Source: an uncultured bacterium (GTDB lineage: Bacteria; Cyanobacteriota; Vampirovibrionia; Gastranaerophilales; Gastranaerophilaceae). From it: a stretch of 64,000 nucleotides of DNA. The DNA is taken from the NCBI GenBank assembly GCA_902780525.1, contig CACZFL010000002.1, positions 86,792-150,791 of the forward strand, read 5' to 3'. A model generated the notes under the pieces. It was given only the letters and a program-made list of their open reading frames with translations. It was not told where the DNA came from and searched no databases. The translations under genes were made by a program, and so were the position numbers. Shown here one piece after another: positions 16,476 through 25,991 of the stretch (positions within the stretch are counted from its first letter, which is position 1; each line of letters begins with the position of its first letter).

Positions 16476-16973
16476 TTACATTAAGTCACACAGAACTGAT
16501 GCCAGTTCTTTTTTTGCATTAAAGATTCTTGATTTGATTGTTCCTAGCGGACAATTGAGTCTTGCTGAAGCTTCTTCGTATGTGTATCCGTATATTTCGC
16601 ACATCATAATTACTTCTCTGAATTTCGGTTTTAGTTTTTCAACCGCATCAATAATTCTTTTTTGCCTTTCTGTTGTCATTATTGTATCTTCGGGATTTTT
16701 CTTTCTGTCACGTATGTTAACAAGAACTTCTTCGTCTGCAGTACAATTTTGTTCATTCTTAACAACTGCCGATTTCAAATAATCCTTTGATGCATTTTTT
16801 GCAATTGTATTAACCCAGCTTTTCAAAGAACCGCGTTCTTCATACTTCTCTGAGTTTTTCCATAACTTGATATAGACTTCCTGTTCTATATCTTCGTTAT
16901 CCTGTTTTGTTATCATTCTGATAATATTTTTAATATTTTGTTTGTTTGCTTTTATTAAATCTTCAAATTTCAT
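16476..16973 (-). CDS. ECF-subfamily RNA polymerase sigma factor
   Basis: A 165-residue sigma-70 factor with only regions 2 and 4. Region 2 is near residues 15-75 (IEQEVYIKLWKN...LKSWVNTIAKNASKDYL). Region 4 has a C-terminal HTH (YGYTYEEASARLNCPLGTIKSRIFNAKKEL). It directs core polymerase to stress promoters. Its start overlaps the upstream anti-sigma gene by 4 nt (ATGA), so the two are translated together in near-equal amounts. The promoter at 17341-17368 has an ECF-like form, suggesting that it controls its own operon. Confidence 0.93.
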   Translation of the reverse strand: MKFEDLIKANKQNIKNIIRMITKQDNEDIEQEVYIKLWKNSEKYEERGSLKSWVNTIAKNASKDYLKSAVVKNEQNCTADEEVLVNIRDRKKNPEDTIMTTERQKRIIDAVEKLKPKFREVIMMCEIYGYTYEEASARLNCPLGTIKSRIFNAKKELASVLCDLM

Positions 16974-17323
16974 TCATCTACCATTAATAGCCCGTCTGAA
17001 TCAACAGGGAAACCCAAATCCTCTGCGGAAAGAGTATCACCGTATTTTAAGGTGTCCATTATGTCGTCATTTGTTAGTGCAAAACCTCCGACCGACGCAA
17101 GCGAAAATACCATAAACATAACAGCACATGCTGCTCTTAAACGTGCTATACGTTTTTTACGTTTTGAATAGTAATACATTTTTACTTCATCTAACAAAGA
17201 TGAAACTTTCTGCTGAGCTTCATGTTCTGCTCTGCAGTCTTCACATTCCAGAATGTGTTTTTCTAGCTCCTCCGTTGAGGAGGATACAAATAATTCTTCA
17301 TACTTTGAGCATTTTTTGTTCAT
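16970..17323 (-). CDS. Membrane-anchored anti-sigma factor with zinc-finger motif
   Basis: The N-terminal cytoplasmic part contains HILECEDC, an H-x3-C-x2-C arrangement (His23, Cys27, Cys30) typical of zinc-binding anti-sigma domains. One transmembrane helix follows at about residues 62-82 (RLRAACAVMFMVFSLASVGGF). A short acidic tail of about 35 residues follows. It should hold the co-encoded ECF sigma factor inactive at the membrane. It is the first gene of the operon, as CnrY is in cnrYXH. GAGAGG lies before the ATG. Confidence 0.8.
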   Translation of the reverse strand: MNKKCSKYEELFVSSSTEELEKHILECEDCRAEHEAQQKVSSLLDEVKMYYYSKRKKRIARLRAACAVMFMVFSLASVGGFALTNDDIMDTLKYGDTLSAEDLGFPVDSDGLLMVDE

Positions 17324-17340
17324 ATTGACCTCTCTATTAT

Positions 17341-17368
17341 TATAACGAAATACAAAATATTTTGTTCA
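17341..17368 (-). promoter_or_regulatory. ECF-type promoter with a palindromic spacer
   Basis: Read on the minus strand: TGAAC, 16 nt, CGTTA. This has the layout of ECF promoters with an AAC -35 core and a CGT -10 core. A near-consensus TATAAT overlaps the -10 region and could serve the housekeeping sigma factor. The spacer region contains a perfect 14-bp palindrome, ACAAAATATTTTGT (17353-17366), a possible operator. It lies just upstream of the anti-sigma gene. Confidence 0.55.
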
Positions 17369-17382
17369 TTTTTTACAAAACA

Positions 17383-17988
17383 TTATTTTACGTTAATAAC
17401 ATTCAGCCCTTTAAATTCAAAAATGTTCTCTGTTTCACCCTTAATTTTACGTTCAGCCAGCAATCCACCGACAATAGCTTCAAGTTCTCCCATAGGCATC
17501 ATGTTTGACGGAAGTTCGTCAAATCCATGTTCAAACCTCAAAGCCGATTGCAAAAATTTGCAGTCAGCAGAAGAACGTTCTTTATAATTTGAATATAAGT
17601 TTAATTTCTGTCTTGCAAGATAAACTTCAAACCTTGAAACATCAGCTCCCTGTTCGCTTAATGAAGAAAGAAGCTCACACCCTCTCGTCGAAAACCGCTG
17701 CATCCAGTTATCCCTGTTTAAAAACTTCTCTTCATCGTTATGAATTAACTGGTACTGCTTTGATAAAACTCTCCATTTTCCCTCCAACATTGTATTATCC
17801 CATGGAAGTGATACACAGAAAACAGAATTATTTTTGGATACATAATTATCAAAAAACAACTGAACATCGCTCATTGAAAACAGTTTATCCAAATATATAA
17901 GCTTATGCGTGCTGATTTCCATTACAGCAACTCCGCTTTCTACAGATGAAGAAGGTCCAAGTGACAAACCGACGGCATGTGTTATCAT
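17383..17988 (-). CDS. Uncharacterised protein, possibly RNase H-fold (DUF429-like)
   Basis: The N-terminus (HAVGLSLGPSSSVESGVAVMEI, then KLIYLDKLF) resembles the first two beta strands of DUF429/RuvC-like proteins, and WDNTMLEGKWRVL follows where a substrate loop might be. Catalytic acids are not evident, so the assignment is weak. The start codon overlaps the motB stop (ATGA) in the order motA-motB-this gene, so it is co-translated with the stator genes. A motility-related role is possible from context only. Confidence 0.45.
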   Translation of the reverse strand: MITHAVGLSLGPSSSVESGVAVMEISTHKLIYLDKLFSMSDVQLFFDNYVSKNNSVFCVSLPWDNTMLEGKWRVLSKQYQLIHNDEEKFLNRDNWMQRFSTRGCELLSSLSEQGADVSRFEVYLARQKLNLYSNYKERSSADCKFLQSALRFEHGFDELPSNMMPMGELEAIVGGLLAERKIKGETENIFEFKGLNVINVK

Positions 17989-19058
17989 AACCCAAAGTCC
18001 TCATCCTCAGGAACATTAGACTGAAGTTTTATTACCGGTTTATCAACTTTCGGCAAATCATTTTTCTCGGTTGTATTAGTTTCATTATCGAGTTTTATGT
18101 ATATTTGCATGTTATTTTTGGATAACTTTTCGCTCTTTTGTTTCTTTGCCAATCTCATTCTGTTCTCTTCCAGCAATTTTCTTGCTTCAGGAGTGAGGGC
18201 TTCGTGTTCTACCTTGCTTATAACTTCTGCTCTGTCTTTTTGTATTCTTTGCTGCTCTTCTGTTGATAAAGACATTACATTGTTTGCTTTTCTGTCATAT
18301 TCATCTCTGTAGCTGTTCTTGAGAATAAATATCTCAACACGCCTGTTTTTAGGGTCTTTTCTTGAATAAGCACCTTCAGCTGGTCTTGTATCAGCAAAGC
18401 CGATTGCACTAAATAAATTAGGCCCGAAATGAAAACGCTGAATCATATAACGAACAACTGAAGAAGACCTTGCAGATGACAGCTCCCAGTTTGACGGATA
18501 TATCGGACTGCTTATAGGCTCACTATCAGTATGACCTTCTACTTTCATAGAATGAAGAACGAATTTTTTACAAATCAGGACTCCGACTTTGTCCAAAAGA
18601 TTCTTTGCTTTTGAATTCAGAGTAGCAGAAGCGGGAGCAAATAAATATTTATCATCAAATGTGATAAGCAACCCCTCTTCTTTCATTGTTGCCGTAATCC
18701 CCTCAAGCTCACCCGATTTTTTAAGGCGTTCTATAGATTCTTCTATCTCTTTAAATGCTTCGTCTTCATATTTTTTACTCATCATTTCCATCATCAACCC
18801 TGGAATAAAAGAGTTTGCCTGGTAATTATCAAACATTGCAGGATTACCTTCCAAAATCATATCCTGAGCATCCATGATGTTATTTGATTCAAAAACGTTT
18901 TTAAGTGCTTCTTCAAGCTTTTGATAATCCACAGCATCAGATTGGGCAAGGGCATATAATACTACGAATGTAGCGAATAAAAGTGTAATAAAATCACCGT
19001 ATGATACCAGCCATCTTTCGAGGTTTTCATGCTCTTCAGGCGGTTTCTTTCTAGCCAT
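17985..19058 (-). CDS. motB: Flagellar stator protein MotB
   Basis: A cytoplasmic N-terminus precedes one transmembrane helix (about residues 16-38). This includes the ion-binding aspartate, Asp22, in YGDFITLLFATFVVLYA. A plug/linker follows, then an OmpA-like peptidoglycan-binding domain (VEGHTDSEPI, LSSARSSSVVRYM, RRVEIFI) at about 140-250. The C-terminal extension of about 100 residues is polar and Lys/Glu-rich and is longer than in most MotB. With MotA it forms the ion channel driving flagellar rotation. It overlaps motA by 8 nt. Confidence 0.93.
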   Translation of the reverse strand: MARKKPPEEHENLERWLVSYGDFITLLFATFVVLYALAQSDAVDYQKLEEALKNVFESNNIMDAQDMILEGNPAMFDNYQANSFIPGLMMEMMSKKYEDEAFKEIEESIERLKKSGELEGITATMKEEGLLITFDDKYLFAPASATLNSKAKNLLDKVGVLICKKFVLHSMKVEGHTDSEPISSPIYPSNWELSSARSSSVVRYMIQRFHFGPNLFSAIGFADTRPAEGAYSRKDPKNRRVEIFILKNSYRDEYDRKANNVMSLSTEEQQRIQKDRAEVISKVEHEALTPEARKLLEENRMRLAKKQKSEKLSKNNMQIYIKLDNETNTTEKNDLPKVDKPVIKLQSNVPEDEDFGL

Positions 19059-19818
19059 TAGCCGCGTCCTTCTTTTCTTCCAATATAAATGAACGGAGTT
19101 TACGTTCTATTAATACAGGGCTCTCACCAGCCTGAATTGACAGAACGCCTTCTATAATCATGTTTTTGTATAAAAATACGTCCTGATATATAAACTTAAT
19201 TCTTGTACCCAAAGGAATCATAACAAGGTTTGCAGCAAACAAGCCGTAAATTGTCGCAACGAACGCAACCGCAATACCTGCACCTAATTTAGACGGGTCA
19301 GATAAGTTCTGCATAACCTGAATCAAACCAAGTACGGCACCGATAATACCCAGTGTCGGTGAATAACCACCGAATGATTCATAAACTTTTGCTGCATTAT
19401 GCACCTGCTGTTCTTCCTGGCTCATTTGGTTCTCAAGCATTTCTCTTACAAGAGTCGGGTCAGTACCATCGGCAACAGCACCCAATCCCAATGTAAGAAG
19501 CGGGTCAGAGGCTGTATTTGCTTCTTTTTCCAATGCGATAATACCTTCTTTTCTTGCTTTTGTGGCAAATCCTCCGATTTCTGTAATTAAAGCATCAAAA
19601 TCGGATTTTGGTGGCATATATACATCTTTTAAATATTTTAATGCAGAAATAAGTGTCTTAGCAGGGAAGCTCAGTACAATAGCACCGGTTGTACCACCTA
19701 ATACGATAAACGCCGCCGTAACCTGAAGCAACTGACCTATGTTACCACCTTCCATCGCCTGACCTGTCAAGATGAAAGCTATACCCAGGAATGTACCTAT
19801 AATTGCAAATATATCCAT
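19051..19818 (-). CDS. motA: Flagellar stator protein MotA
   Basis: A 255-residue four-helix membrane protein of the MotA/TolQ/ExbB family. Paired hydrophobic segments are at the N-terminus (about 3-20 and 30-50), and two more lie at about 150-170 and 180-200 (YSPTLGIIGAVLGLIQVMQNL and VAFVATIYGLFAANLVMIPL). The charged cytoplasmic loop between, which contacts the rotor, is at about 60-140. It is the first gene of the motA-motB-unknown operon. The next gene upstream on this strand ends at a terminator, so motA has its own promoter. Confidence 0.93.
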   Translation of the reverse strand: MDIFAIIGTFLGIAFILTGQAMEGGNIGQLLQVTAAFIVLGGTTGAIVLSFPAKTLISALKYLKDVYMPPKSDFDALITEIGGFATKARKEGIIALEKEANTASDPLLTLGLGAVADGTDPTLVREMLENQMSQEEQQVHNAAKVYESFGGYSPTLGIIGAVLGLIQVMQNLSDPSKLGAGIAVAFVATIYGLFAANLVMIPLGTRIKFIYQDVFLYKNMIIEGVLSIQAGESPVLIERKLRSFILEEKKDAANG

Positions 19819-19916
19819 AACTATCTCCGCATTATATACTATTCTACGTATATTAAACTATATTTTGTTAAATTTTAAATCCTTTAAATAGAGGAAGTTG
19901 CTTGTTTTAAACAAAA

Positions 19917-19950
19917 AAGCGGTGCTTCGTTTATATTCGAAACACCGCTT
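19917..19950 (-). terminator. Rho-independent terminator of the TPR/GT9 gene
   Basis: Arms AAGCGGTG-CTTCG / CGAA-A-CACCGCTT (one bulge) with a short AT loop; on the minus strand a run of six T follows. It ends the TPR-glycosyltransferase gene just upstream of motA. Confidence 0.8.
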
Positions 19951-19953
19951 ATT

Positions 19954-21921
19954 TTATTTTTCATCTTTCTTTTTTGTTTTTGGTTTTGTCGTTTTGGGTT
20001 TATCAGCCGTTTTTGGCTTTGCTGCCGTTGTTTTTGGCTTTGCCGATGATTTTGTTTCCGTTTTTGTTTTTGGTTTAGCGGCTTTTGTTGTTTTTACTGT
20101 TTTTGAAGTTTTTGTTGTTTTTTCTTCTGCTGTTGATTCCTGAGCCTGAGCCGGTTTCGGAATCACACGCTGAGATGGCCTGTACCCTTGTGTTTTGGGT
20201 GTAAACATTAAATCGCTTTTTATTTGTTTCACAATATTTTTTGAGCGAATCTTATTAATTTCTTCCATTATTCTGTTAACGGGATCTTCCCAAGCATTTG
20301 AAGTCGGACAGGTAAATGGTTTTATGCTCTTGTACCATACTAAGTCTTCACCTTGAGTATCAAACCAACGCCACTCAGAAATAGTATTGAAAATACCAAA
20401 TGTCTTCTTACCAAGAGCTCCGGCAAGGTTCATAACACCGTTATCTGTTGTTACAATCAAATCCATACAGTTCATTGCACAAGCTGTATCTTCCCAGCTT
20501 TTGAATGTTTTTCCGAGTCTTATAAACTCTGCTTCCGGCGGAACTCTATCCATCTGATGGTTCAGGTCATCAACCTGAAAGCTGTATACTTCTACATCAG
20601 GAAGGTTCATTAAAGGATATAAGTATTCAAGCGGAATATCACGATTTGTTTCTTTACTTGCAAGCGTACCTTCATAAGCAATACCTATTTTAAATTTGTT
20701 ATTATTATTTATATATTGACTTCTGTATGCATCTACTTTAGATTGCGGAACCTTAAGATATCCTTGTGCATTTGGAATTGTCTCCGGTTTTGTTTCGCAC
20801 ACAATAGGCAAATCCATCATCGGAATCCAGAAATCATATCTCAAGTCGGGAACTTCCGCTTCAGTGTATATCTCTACACCTAAATCAGAATCTTTAAAAA
20901 GAGATACTAATTCTTTTTGAATAACCATAAAAACTTCTTTACAGCGTTTTTTAAGCTCATCAATAAATCTTGCAAACATTATTGTATCGCCAAAACCCTG
21001 TTCAAAATGTACCAGAATAATTTTATCAGTAATATCATTTTTAATATTCCAGCGTTTTTTCTTATTTTTGAAAATTTGCGGGAATGATACTTTTTGATCT
21101 AAATCCTCTTTTTGGAATCTATGCTGAAGGAATTTAAACCCTTCCGCAAATCTCTTATGCTTAACAAGATATGCACCATAAGCGTGCAAATCCGAATGTG
21201 TGGGGTTCAGATACATAAGTTTTGCATACATCTCATCCGCTTTAGCTTCCTCGTGGAATTTGCCGTAAACATAAGCAAGGTTCTTAACAACAATTCTGTT
21301 AGTTGGTGCAAGTTCAAAAGCTCTTTTCAAATATGCAATCTGTTTATCTTTAAATTTGTCCTGATAATACGTTGAATATAAATGACCAAGCATGTTGTTA
21401 ATTGAAAAATTATTCGGATATTTTTCAAGAGCTTTTTCATAATATCCTATAGCTCTTGGATAATCTTGAATATCTGTATATATAATATCACCAAGATATA
21501 CGTAAACGTCTTCTTTATCAGGCGAAATCTCTTCAAAATGTTCAAGGAACTTAATTGCAATATCGGCATTACCAAGCTCTTTCATGCAAAGACCGATATT
21601 TTTATATATTGTAAGCGGATATCCGGGTTGTTTTAACATATCCCCGAACAATTCCAGCGCCGGCAAAAACTGTTGTGAGCTCATCAGTTTTTGACCGCAT
21701 CCAATACCATAGTTTACATATTTGTTGGTAACTAACTGTTTTTCAAGGGGATCAATTATTCTTGGAATAACATCCCTAAATTTATCTAAACCGGTCTTAT
21801 AATCACCCGCTTTACAATATTCTTCAGCCATTACTATTTCCAAGGAAGTTAGTAACTCTGCTTCTTTTACTGTATCTAAAGTAATCTCTTTTCTTACAAC
21901 AAGACGTTTAGAAACCTGCAT
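19954..21921 (-). CDS. TPR protein with GT9-like glycosyltransferase domain and Lys/Thr-rich tail
   Basis: Residues about 30-270 form tetratricopeptide repeats (for example IKFLEHFEEISPDKEDVYVY and YYEKALEKYPNNFSI). Residues about 300-570 match the ADP-heptose/GT9-like domain commonly fused to TPRs, with FEQGFGDTIMFARFIDELKK at its start and IVTTDNGVMNLAGALGKKTF near its end. The last 60 residues are low-complexity Lys/Thr/Pro/Ala, many in PKTK-like units, and highly basic. Its place next to motAB suggests a protein glycosyltransferase acting on flagellar or other surface protein; this is inference. Acceptor and sugar are unknown. Confidence 0.75.
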   Translation of the reverse strand: MQVSKRLVVRKEITLDTVKEAELLTSLEIVMAEEYCKAGDYKTGLDKFRDVIPRIIDPLEKQLVTNKYVNYGIGCGQKLMSSQQFLPALELFGDMLKQPGYPLTIYKNIGLCMKELGNADIAIKFLEHFEEISPDKEDVYVYLGDIIYTDIQDYPRAIGYYEKALEKYPNNFSINNMLGHLYSTYYQDKFKDKQIAYLKRAFELAPTNRIVVKNLAYVYGKFHEEAKADEMYAKLMYLNPTHSDLHAYGAYLVKHKRFAEGFKFLQHRFQKEDLDQKVSFPQIFKNKKKRWNIKNDITDKIILVHFEQGFGDTIMFARFIDELKKRCKEVFMVIQKELVSLFKDSDLGVEIYTEAEVPDLRYDFWIPMMDLPIVCETKPETIPNAQGYLKVPQSKVDAYRSQYINNNNKFKIGIAYEGTLASKETNRDIPLEYLYPLMNLPDVEVYSFQVDDLNHQMDRVPPEAEFIRLGKTFKSWEDTACAMNCMDLIVTTDNGVMNLAGALGKKTFGIFNTISEWRWFDTQGEDLVWYKSIKPFTCPTSNAWEDPVNRIMEEINKIRSKNIVKQIKSDLMFTPKTQGYRPSQRVIPKPAQAQESTAEEKTTKTSKTVKTTKAAKPKTKTETKSSAKPKTTAAKPKTADKPKTTKPKTKKKDEK

Positions 21922-22012
21922 AATACAATTCCTCTCTGTTATTTATTACTTGCATAATAACATATTTTTTGCTTTACGGGAAGGTATTAAGCTAATAAAT
22001 ACATCATAAAAC

Positions 22013-24583
22013 TTAGAACAAATTTAGTTGGGGAGTTAAGTTCTCAATGTCAATTTCCGCTTCTTTTTTTCTGGTTGATAAATTTTTTGAATAATCTTTC
22101 TGCATCCTCTTCATAAGACCTTCCGAGCGGGTAACAACCTCTCTTGGAAGCCCTGCCATTTTTGCAACCTGAATTCCGTAGCTTTTACTTGCACCGCCGG
22201 GAACAATTTTGCGTAAGAATTCAATTTCACCGTTTTCTTCACTAACCGTAATACGATAGTTTTTAATCTGAGGATATGTGTTAGCCATAACGTTAAGCTC
22301 GTGGTAGTGTGTCGCAAAAATACAGCGTGCCTTAATTTTATTTGCTATATATTCCGCAACTGCCCAGGCTATAGCGACACCGTCATACGTACTTGTGCCA
22401 CGTCCTATCTCATCAATAAGAATCAGGCTTTTTTCTGTTGCATTATTTAATATGCAGGCTGTTTCGGTCATCTCTACCATAAATGTTGATTTTCCCAGCG
22501 TTAAATCATCGCTCGCACCAACACGTGTAAAAATTTTATCAACAATACCCAATTCCGCATAATCAGCAGGAACGTATGAACCTATTTGGGCAAGAATAGC
22601 AATCAGGGCATTTTGACGCATAAACGTAGATTTACCTGCCATATTAGGTCCGGTTAGTATCATAAACTGTGTTTTTATTCTGTCATTAGCAGAGAGCTCA
22701 ATGTCGTTAGGAACATACGTCCCAAGCGGCATAATCTGTTCCAAAACCGGATGTCTGCCTCCTTTTACAACAAATCCGCCTCCGGTGTTTAATACAGGAC
22801 ATGTATAATTGTTTTCTGCCGCGGTTATGGCAAAAGATGTATATACATCAAGTTCTGCAACACATTCGGCAATATCACGTATAATTGATACAAACTCTTT
22901 TGAATAATTTCTGAAATCTGTATATAACTTATATTCAAGTTCGTACGCTTTTACCTGTGCCGTTAAGACTTCATCTTCATGCTTCTTTAATGCCTCTGTA
23001 ATAAACCGTTCACCGTTTGTTAATGTCTGCTTTCTTATATAATCCAAAGGAACTTTGTCAAGATTTGAGTTTGTTATCTCTATGTAATATCCGAAGACTT
23101 TGTTATACCCGACTTTCAGAATATTTATTCCGGTTCTTTCCTTTTCTTTCTGTTCAAAATCCCTAAGCCAGTTTTCGCCGTTGTACATTAAATCACGAAG
23201 ATAATCCAGTTCTGAATTAACACCTTCTTTAATCAGTCCGCCTTCTTTAATTTGATTCGGAGCGTCTTCCTTTATTGTTCTTTCTATCGTCTCTGCATAA
23301 TCACTTATTAAACCAAGGTTTTCTTCTATACGGTCAAAAACTTTCAGACCTGCAGATTTTGCCGTTTGTACAAGCTGCGGTAATGCTTGCAGTGACAACT
23401 TCAGACTGAGAAAATCTTTTGGAACTGCAGAAGAGTTACTTAGCCTTGTGGATAATCTCTGTATGTCATAAATATTTCTCAGACAATCCTGCAGTTCAAA
23501 TCGTTCCTTTGGATTATCTACAATAAGTTTAACCGCTTCCTGACGCTTTCTTATCCTGTTTATGTCCTTTAACGGCTGACGAATCCATGACTTTAAAAGA
23601 CGTGCGCCCATGCTTGTTACTGTTTTATCTGTTGCCCACAAAAGAGAGCCGTATTTATTTTTTTCTCTTAGAGTTTCAGTCAGTTCAAGGTTTTTTCTTG
23701 TCCCCTCATCAAGAGAAACATATTCCGATAACTCATAGGTATCTATCCGTTCAAATTTTGGGAATCCTTCTTTTGTATTTTCCCAAATATATGCCAAAAG
23801 TCCTGCTGCTGCCCTGAAACCGAGAGGACAATTATCATATCCTATAGAATCAAGCGAAGCTATATTAAATACCTGTTTAAGATTATTTCCTGCAAAATGT
23901 TCTTCAAAAACTTTTGCCGGAACTTTTGAACAATTGTATTTTTTAAGTATCTCTTCAGGTAAATCTACTGATTCTTCCGGCACAATCTGAAATGGCTGTA
24001 ATTTTAGTTTTTTTGCAGATGCGATAATTTCTGAAGGCTGAATACGAGCAAGTTCTGTTAACAATAACGCATAATCAAGCTGTGCTGCCTTAAACTCACC
24101 GGTTGAAATATCTGTGTATGCAAAACCCCATTTATCCTTTTCTTTATATACAGCGCACATGTAATTGTTGCTGTTTTGATTTAAAAGACTGCTTTCAAAC
24201 AGTGTTCCTGCTGTGATTATTCTCACAACACCACGCTTTACAATCCCTTTGGTAAGTTTTGGGTCTTCAAGCTGTTCGCATACCGCAACTTTGATATCCT
24301 TATGAACCAGCTTTTCAAGATATCCGTCCAATGCTTTTACGGGAATCCCGGCAAGCGGTATTCTGCCCAATTTTCCACATTCTCTTCCCGTAAGGGTAAT
24401 CTCCAACTCTCTGGACATTGTTACGGCATCTTCAAAAAACGTTTCATAGAAATCACCCATGCGATATAACAACAAGCAATCCGGATTTTCACGCTTTGTT
24501 TCCAAAAACTTCTGCATTGCAGGAGTTAAGTCTTCAAATAAAACATCTGCCGTATTAATTAAATTTATCTCTGATTTCCCCAT
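22013..24583 (-). CDS. mutS: DNA mismatch repair protein MutS
   Basis: A full-length 856-residue MutS. The mismatch-reading Phe-x-Glu is present as FYE (Phe45, Glu47) in RMGDFYETFFEDA. The connector, lever and clamp regions follow. The ATPase domain has Walker A GPNMAGKSTFMRQ, then DDLTLGKSTFMVEM, Walker B LILIDEIGRGTSTYDG and the His-switch ATHYHEL. It recognises mispairs and starts repair; no mutL is in this window. Divergent from the HEAT-like gene at 24723, with about 140 nt between them. Confidence 0.97.
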   Translation of the reverse strand: MGKSEINLINTADVLFEDLTPAMQKFLETKRENPDCLLLYRMGDFYETFFEDAVTMSRELEITLTGRECGKLGRIPLAGIPVKALDGYLEKLVHKDIKVAVCEQLEDPKLTKGIVKRGVVRIITAGTLFESSLLNQNSNNYMCAVYKEKDKWGFAYTDISTGEFKAAQLDYALLLTELARIQPSEIIASAKKLKLQPFQIVPEESVDLPEEILKKYNCSKVPAKVFEEHFAGNNLKQVFNIASLDSIGYDNCPLGFRAAAGLLAYIWENTKEGFPKFERIDTYELSEYVSLDEGTRKNLELTETLREKNKYGSLLWATDKTVTSMGARLLKSWIRQPLKDINRIRKRQEAVKLIVDNPKERFELQDCLRNIYDIQRLSTRLSNSSAVPKDFLSLKLSLQALPQLVQTAKSAGLKVFDRIEENLGLISDYAETIERTIKEDAPNQIKEGGLIKEGVNSELDYLRDLMYNGENWLRDFEQKEKERTGINILKVGYNKVFGYYIEITNSNLDKVPLDYIRKQTLTNGERFITEALKKHEDEVLTAQVKAYELEYKLYTDFRNYSKEFVSIIRDIAECVAELDVYTSFAITAAENNYTCPVLNTGGGFVVKGGRHPVLEQIMPLGTYVPNDIELSANDRIKTQFMILTGPNMAGKSTFMRQNALIAILAQIGSYVPADYAELGIVDKIFTRVGASDDLTLGKSTFMVEMTETACILNNATEKSLILIDEIGRGTSTYDGVAIAWAVAEYIANKIKARCIFATHYHELNVMANTYPQIKNYRITVSEENGEIEFLRKIVPGGASKSYGIQVAKMAGLPREVVTRSEGLMKRMQKDYSKNLSTRKKEAEIDIENLTPQLNLF

Positions 24584-24722
24584 AATTGGATTTTAACACA
24601 TCAAGAACGGAAAAATGAAACAAAATATGTAAACAATTGTAAAAATCTTTTTTCTTTTGAGCAATTTTTTTCCTTGATAGGCTTTAATAGAATTGAAAAG
24701 TGTAGCAGAAAGGAATGTATAT

Positions 24723-25829
24723 ATGGTACAGCCCATTGATTTTAACAAGCCGGTTTATAGTGCAGTAGATATTAATATAAGAAAACCTGAAGTAAATGCA
24801 GGAAAAACAGTTACAAACCCTAATACGGTTAATAATGATAACGGAATATATAATGCAGTAAAAATTAATATAGACAACCCTTCCGTAAACAGTGACCCAA
24901 AAGTTATTTACGATTATCCTGAAGCAGACGGCATAATTACTTATGACATGCTCGCAGTTAATCCTGTTGCATTACCTCAGACAGAAGAAACAAAAGTTGA
25001 AGAAGCAACAGAATCAGGAAAAGATGAAGCTGTTGAAGTTCCGCCTCCAAGCTATACAACGATAGAGGCAGAAAAAGAAGCTGACACAGAGGAAAAAAAA
25101 ACTTCTGATGTAACAAGCAAACTCTCTTTCAGAGGAACGGAGTCTGCTCCTAAAAAGCCTGAAATAGTTCCGTCAGAACCTATTTTACCAAAGGTTGATG
25201 TTGAGTTGGTTGTTCAAAATCTGGCAAATTCTGATAAAGATGTTCAGGCTCAGCAAATGGAAGAAATCGTCAGACTTGCCATAATGGAACCTGAAAAAGC
25301 GAAAAACTACCTTGTGAGTGATATATTCTCAGGTTTAATAAGCATTACGGAAGAAGATGCAACAAAATTAACTCCTCCTTCCAGTGAACAAATTGAAGCA
25401 AGGCAAAAATTAATTGCTAATATTATTGCGGTTGAAAAAGATCCAAAAGCTGTTGATAATCTGCCTTACAAGATGAATGACAACGATGTTGCGTTTGCAA
25501 CAACTCTTTCTCCTATGGAATTAACCGAAAGAAATAAAGAATACGCAATTACAACATTGGGAGCTCTATCGGAATTATTCATTGAAGATTATCAGGCAAA
25601 AGAAGGCAAAATCGTGCCAATAACAGATGTGCCCGGAGTTTCTGCTATCGTTAACGCATTAAGAAAAGACCCTGACTCAGGTGTAAAACTTGCTGCAATT
25701 GATGCTTTAAGACATATCAAAAGACCGGAATACAAAGAAGAACTCTCTGCAATATTTGCTCTTGCACAGACAGATCCAAATCCGCAAATCTCAAAAATAG
25801 CAGAAAAAGCAATCTCAGAATTAAAATAA
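24723..25829 (+). CDS. Hypothetical protein with C-terminal HEAT-like repeats
   Basis: Start at 24723, where AAAGGA precedes the ATG by 8 nt; an earlier in-frame start has no such site. The N-terminal part contains an imperfect duplication (VYSAVDINIRKPEVN and IYNAVKINIDNPSVN), followed by a Glu/Thr-rich linker and LSFRGTES near residue 142. The C-terminal half is helical, with HEAT-like pairs (VSAIVNALRKDPDSGVKLAA and YKEELSAIFALAQTDPNPQI), suggesting a protein-protein interaction scaffold. No signal peptide. Function unknown. A strong terminator follows. Confidence 0.6.
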   Translation: MVQPIDFNKPVYSAVDINIRKPEVNAGKTVTNPNTVNNDNGIYNAVKINIDNPSVNSDPKVIYDYPEADGIITYDMLAVNPVALPQTEETKVEEATESGKDEAVEVPPPSYTTIEAEKEADTEEKKTSDVTSKLSFRGTESAPKKPEIVPSEPILPKVDVELVVQNLANSDKDVQAQQMEEIVRLAIMEPEKAKNYLVSDIFSGLISITEEDATKLTPPSSEQIEARQKLIANIIAVEKDPKAVDNLPYKMNDNDVAFATTLSPMELTERNKEYAITTLGALSELFIEDYQAKEGKIVPITDVPGVSAIVNALRKDPDSGVKLAAIDALRHIKRPEYKEELSAIFALAQTDPNPQISKIAEKAISELK

Positions 25830-25873
25830 AATACATTCATATTTAATACTTGAACTAACTTGCTACACAAAAA

Positions 25874-25916
25874 AAAGAAAACCTTTTAAGTTTTGCTTAA
25901 AAGGTTTTCTTTTTAC
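25874..25916 (+). terminator. Rho-independent terminator
   Basis: A perfect 17-bp stem (AAAGAAAACCTTTTAAG and its complement), 5-nt loop and following T-run, immediately after the HEAT-like gene. Confidence 0.9.
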
Positions 25917-25991
25917 TTAAAAAAATAAACCCATTTCGTTTTTACCCCCTGTTTATTCGTGTTAAAATATTAGTCAAAGAGGTAAGAAATT

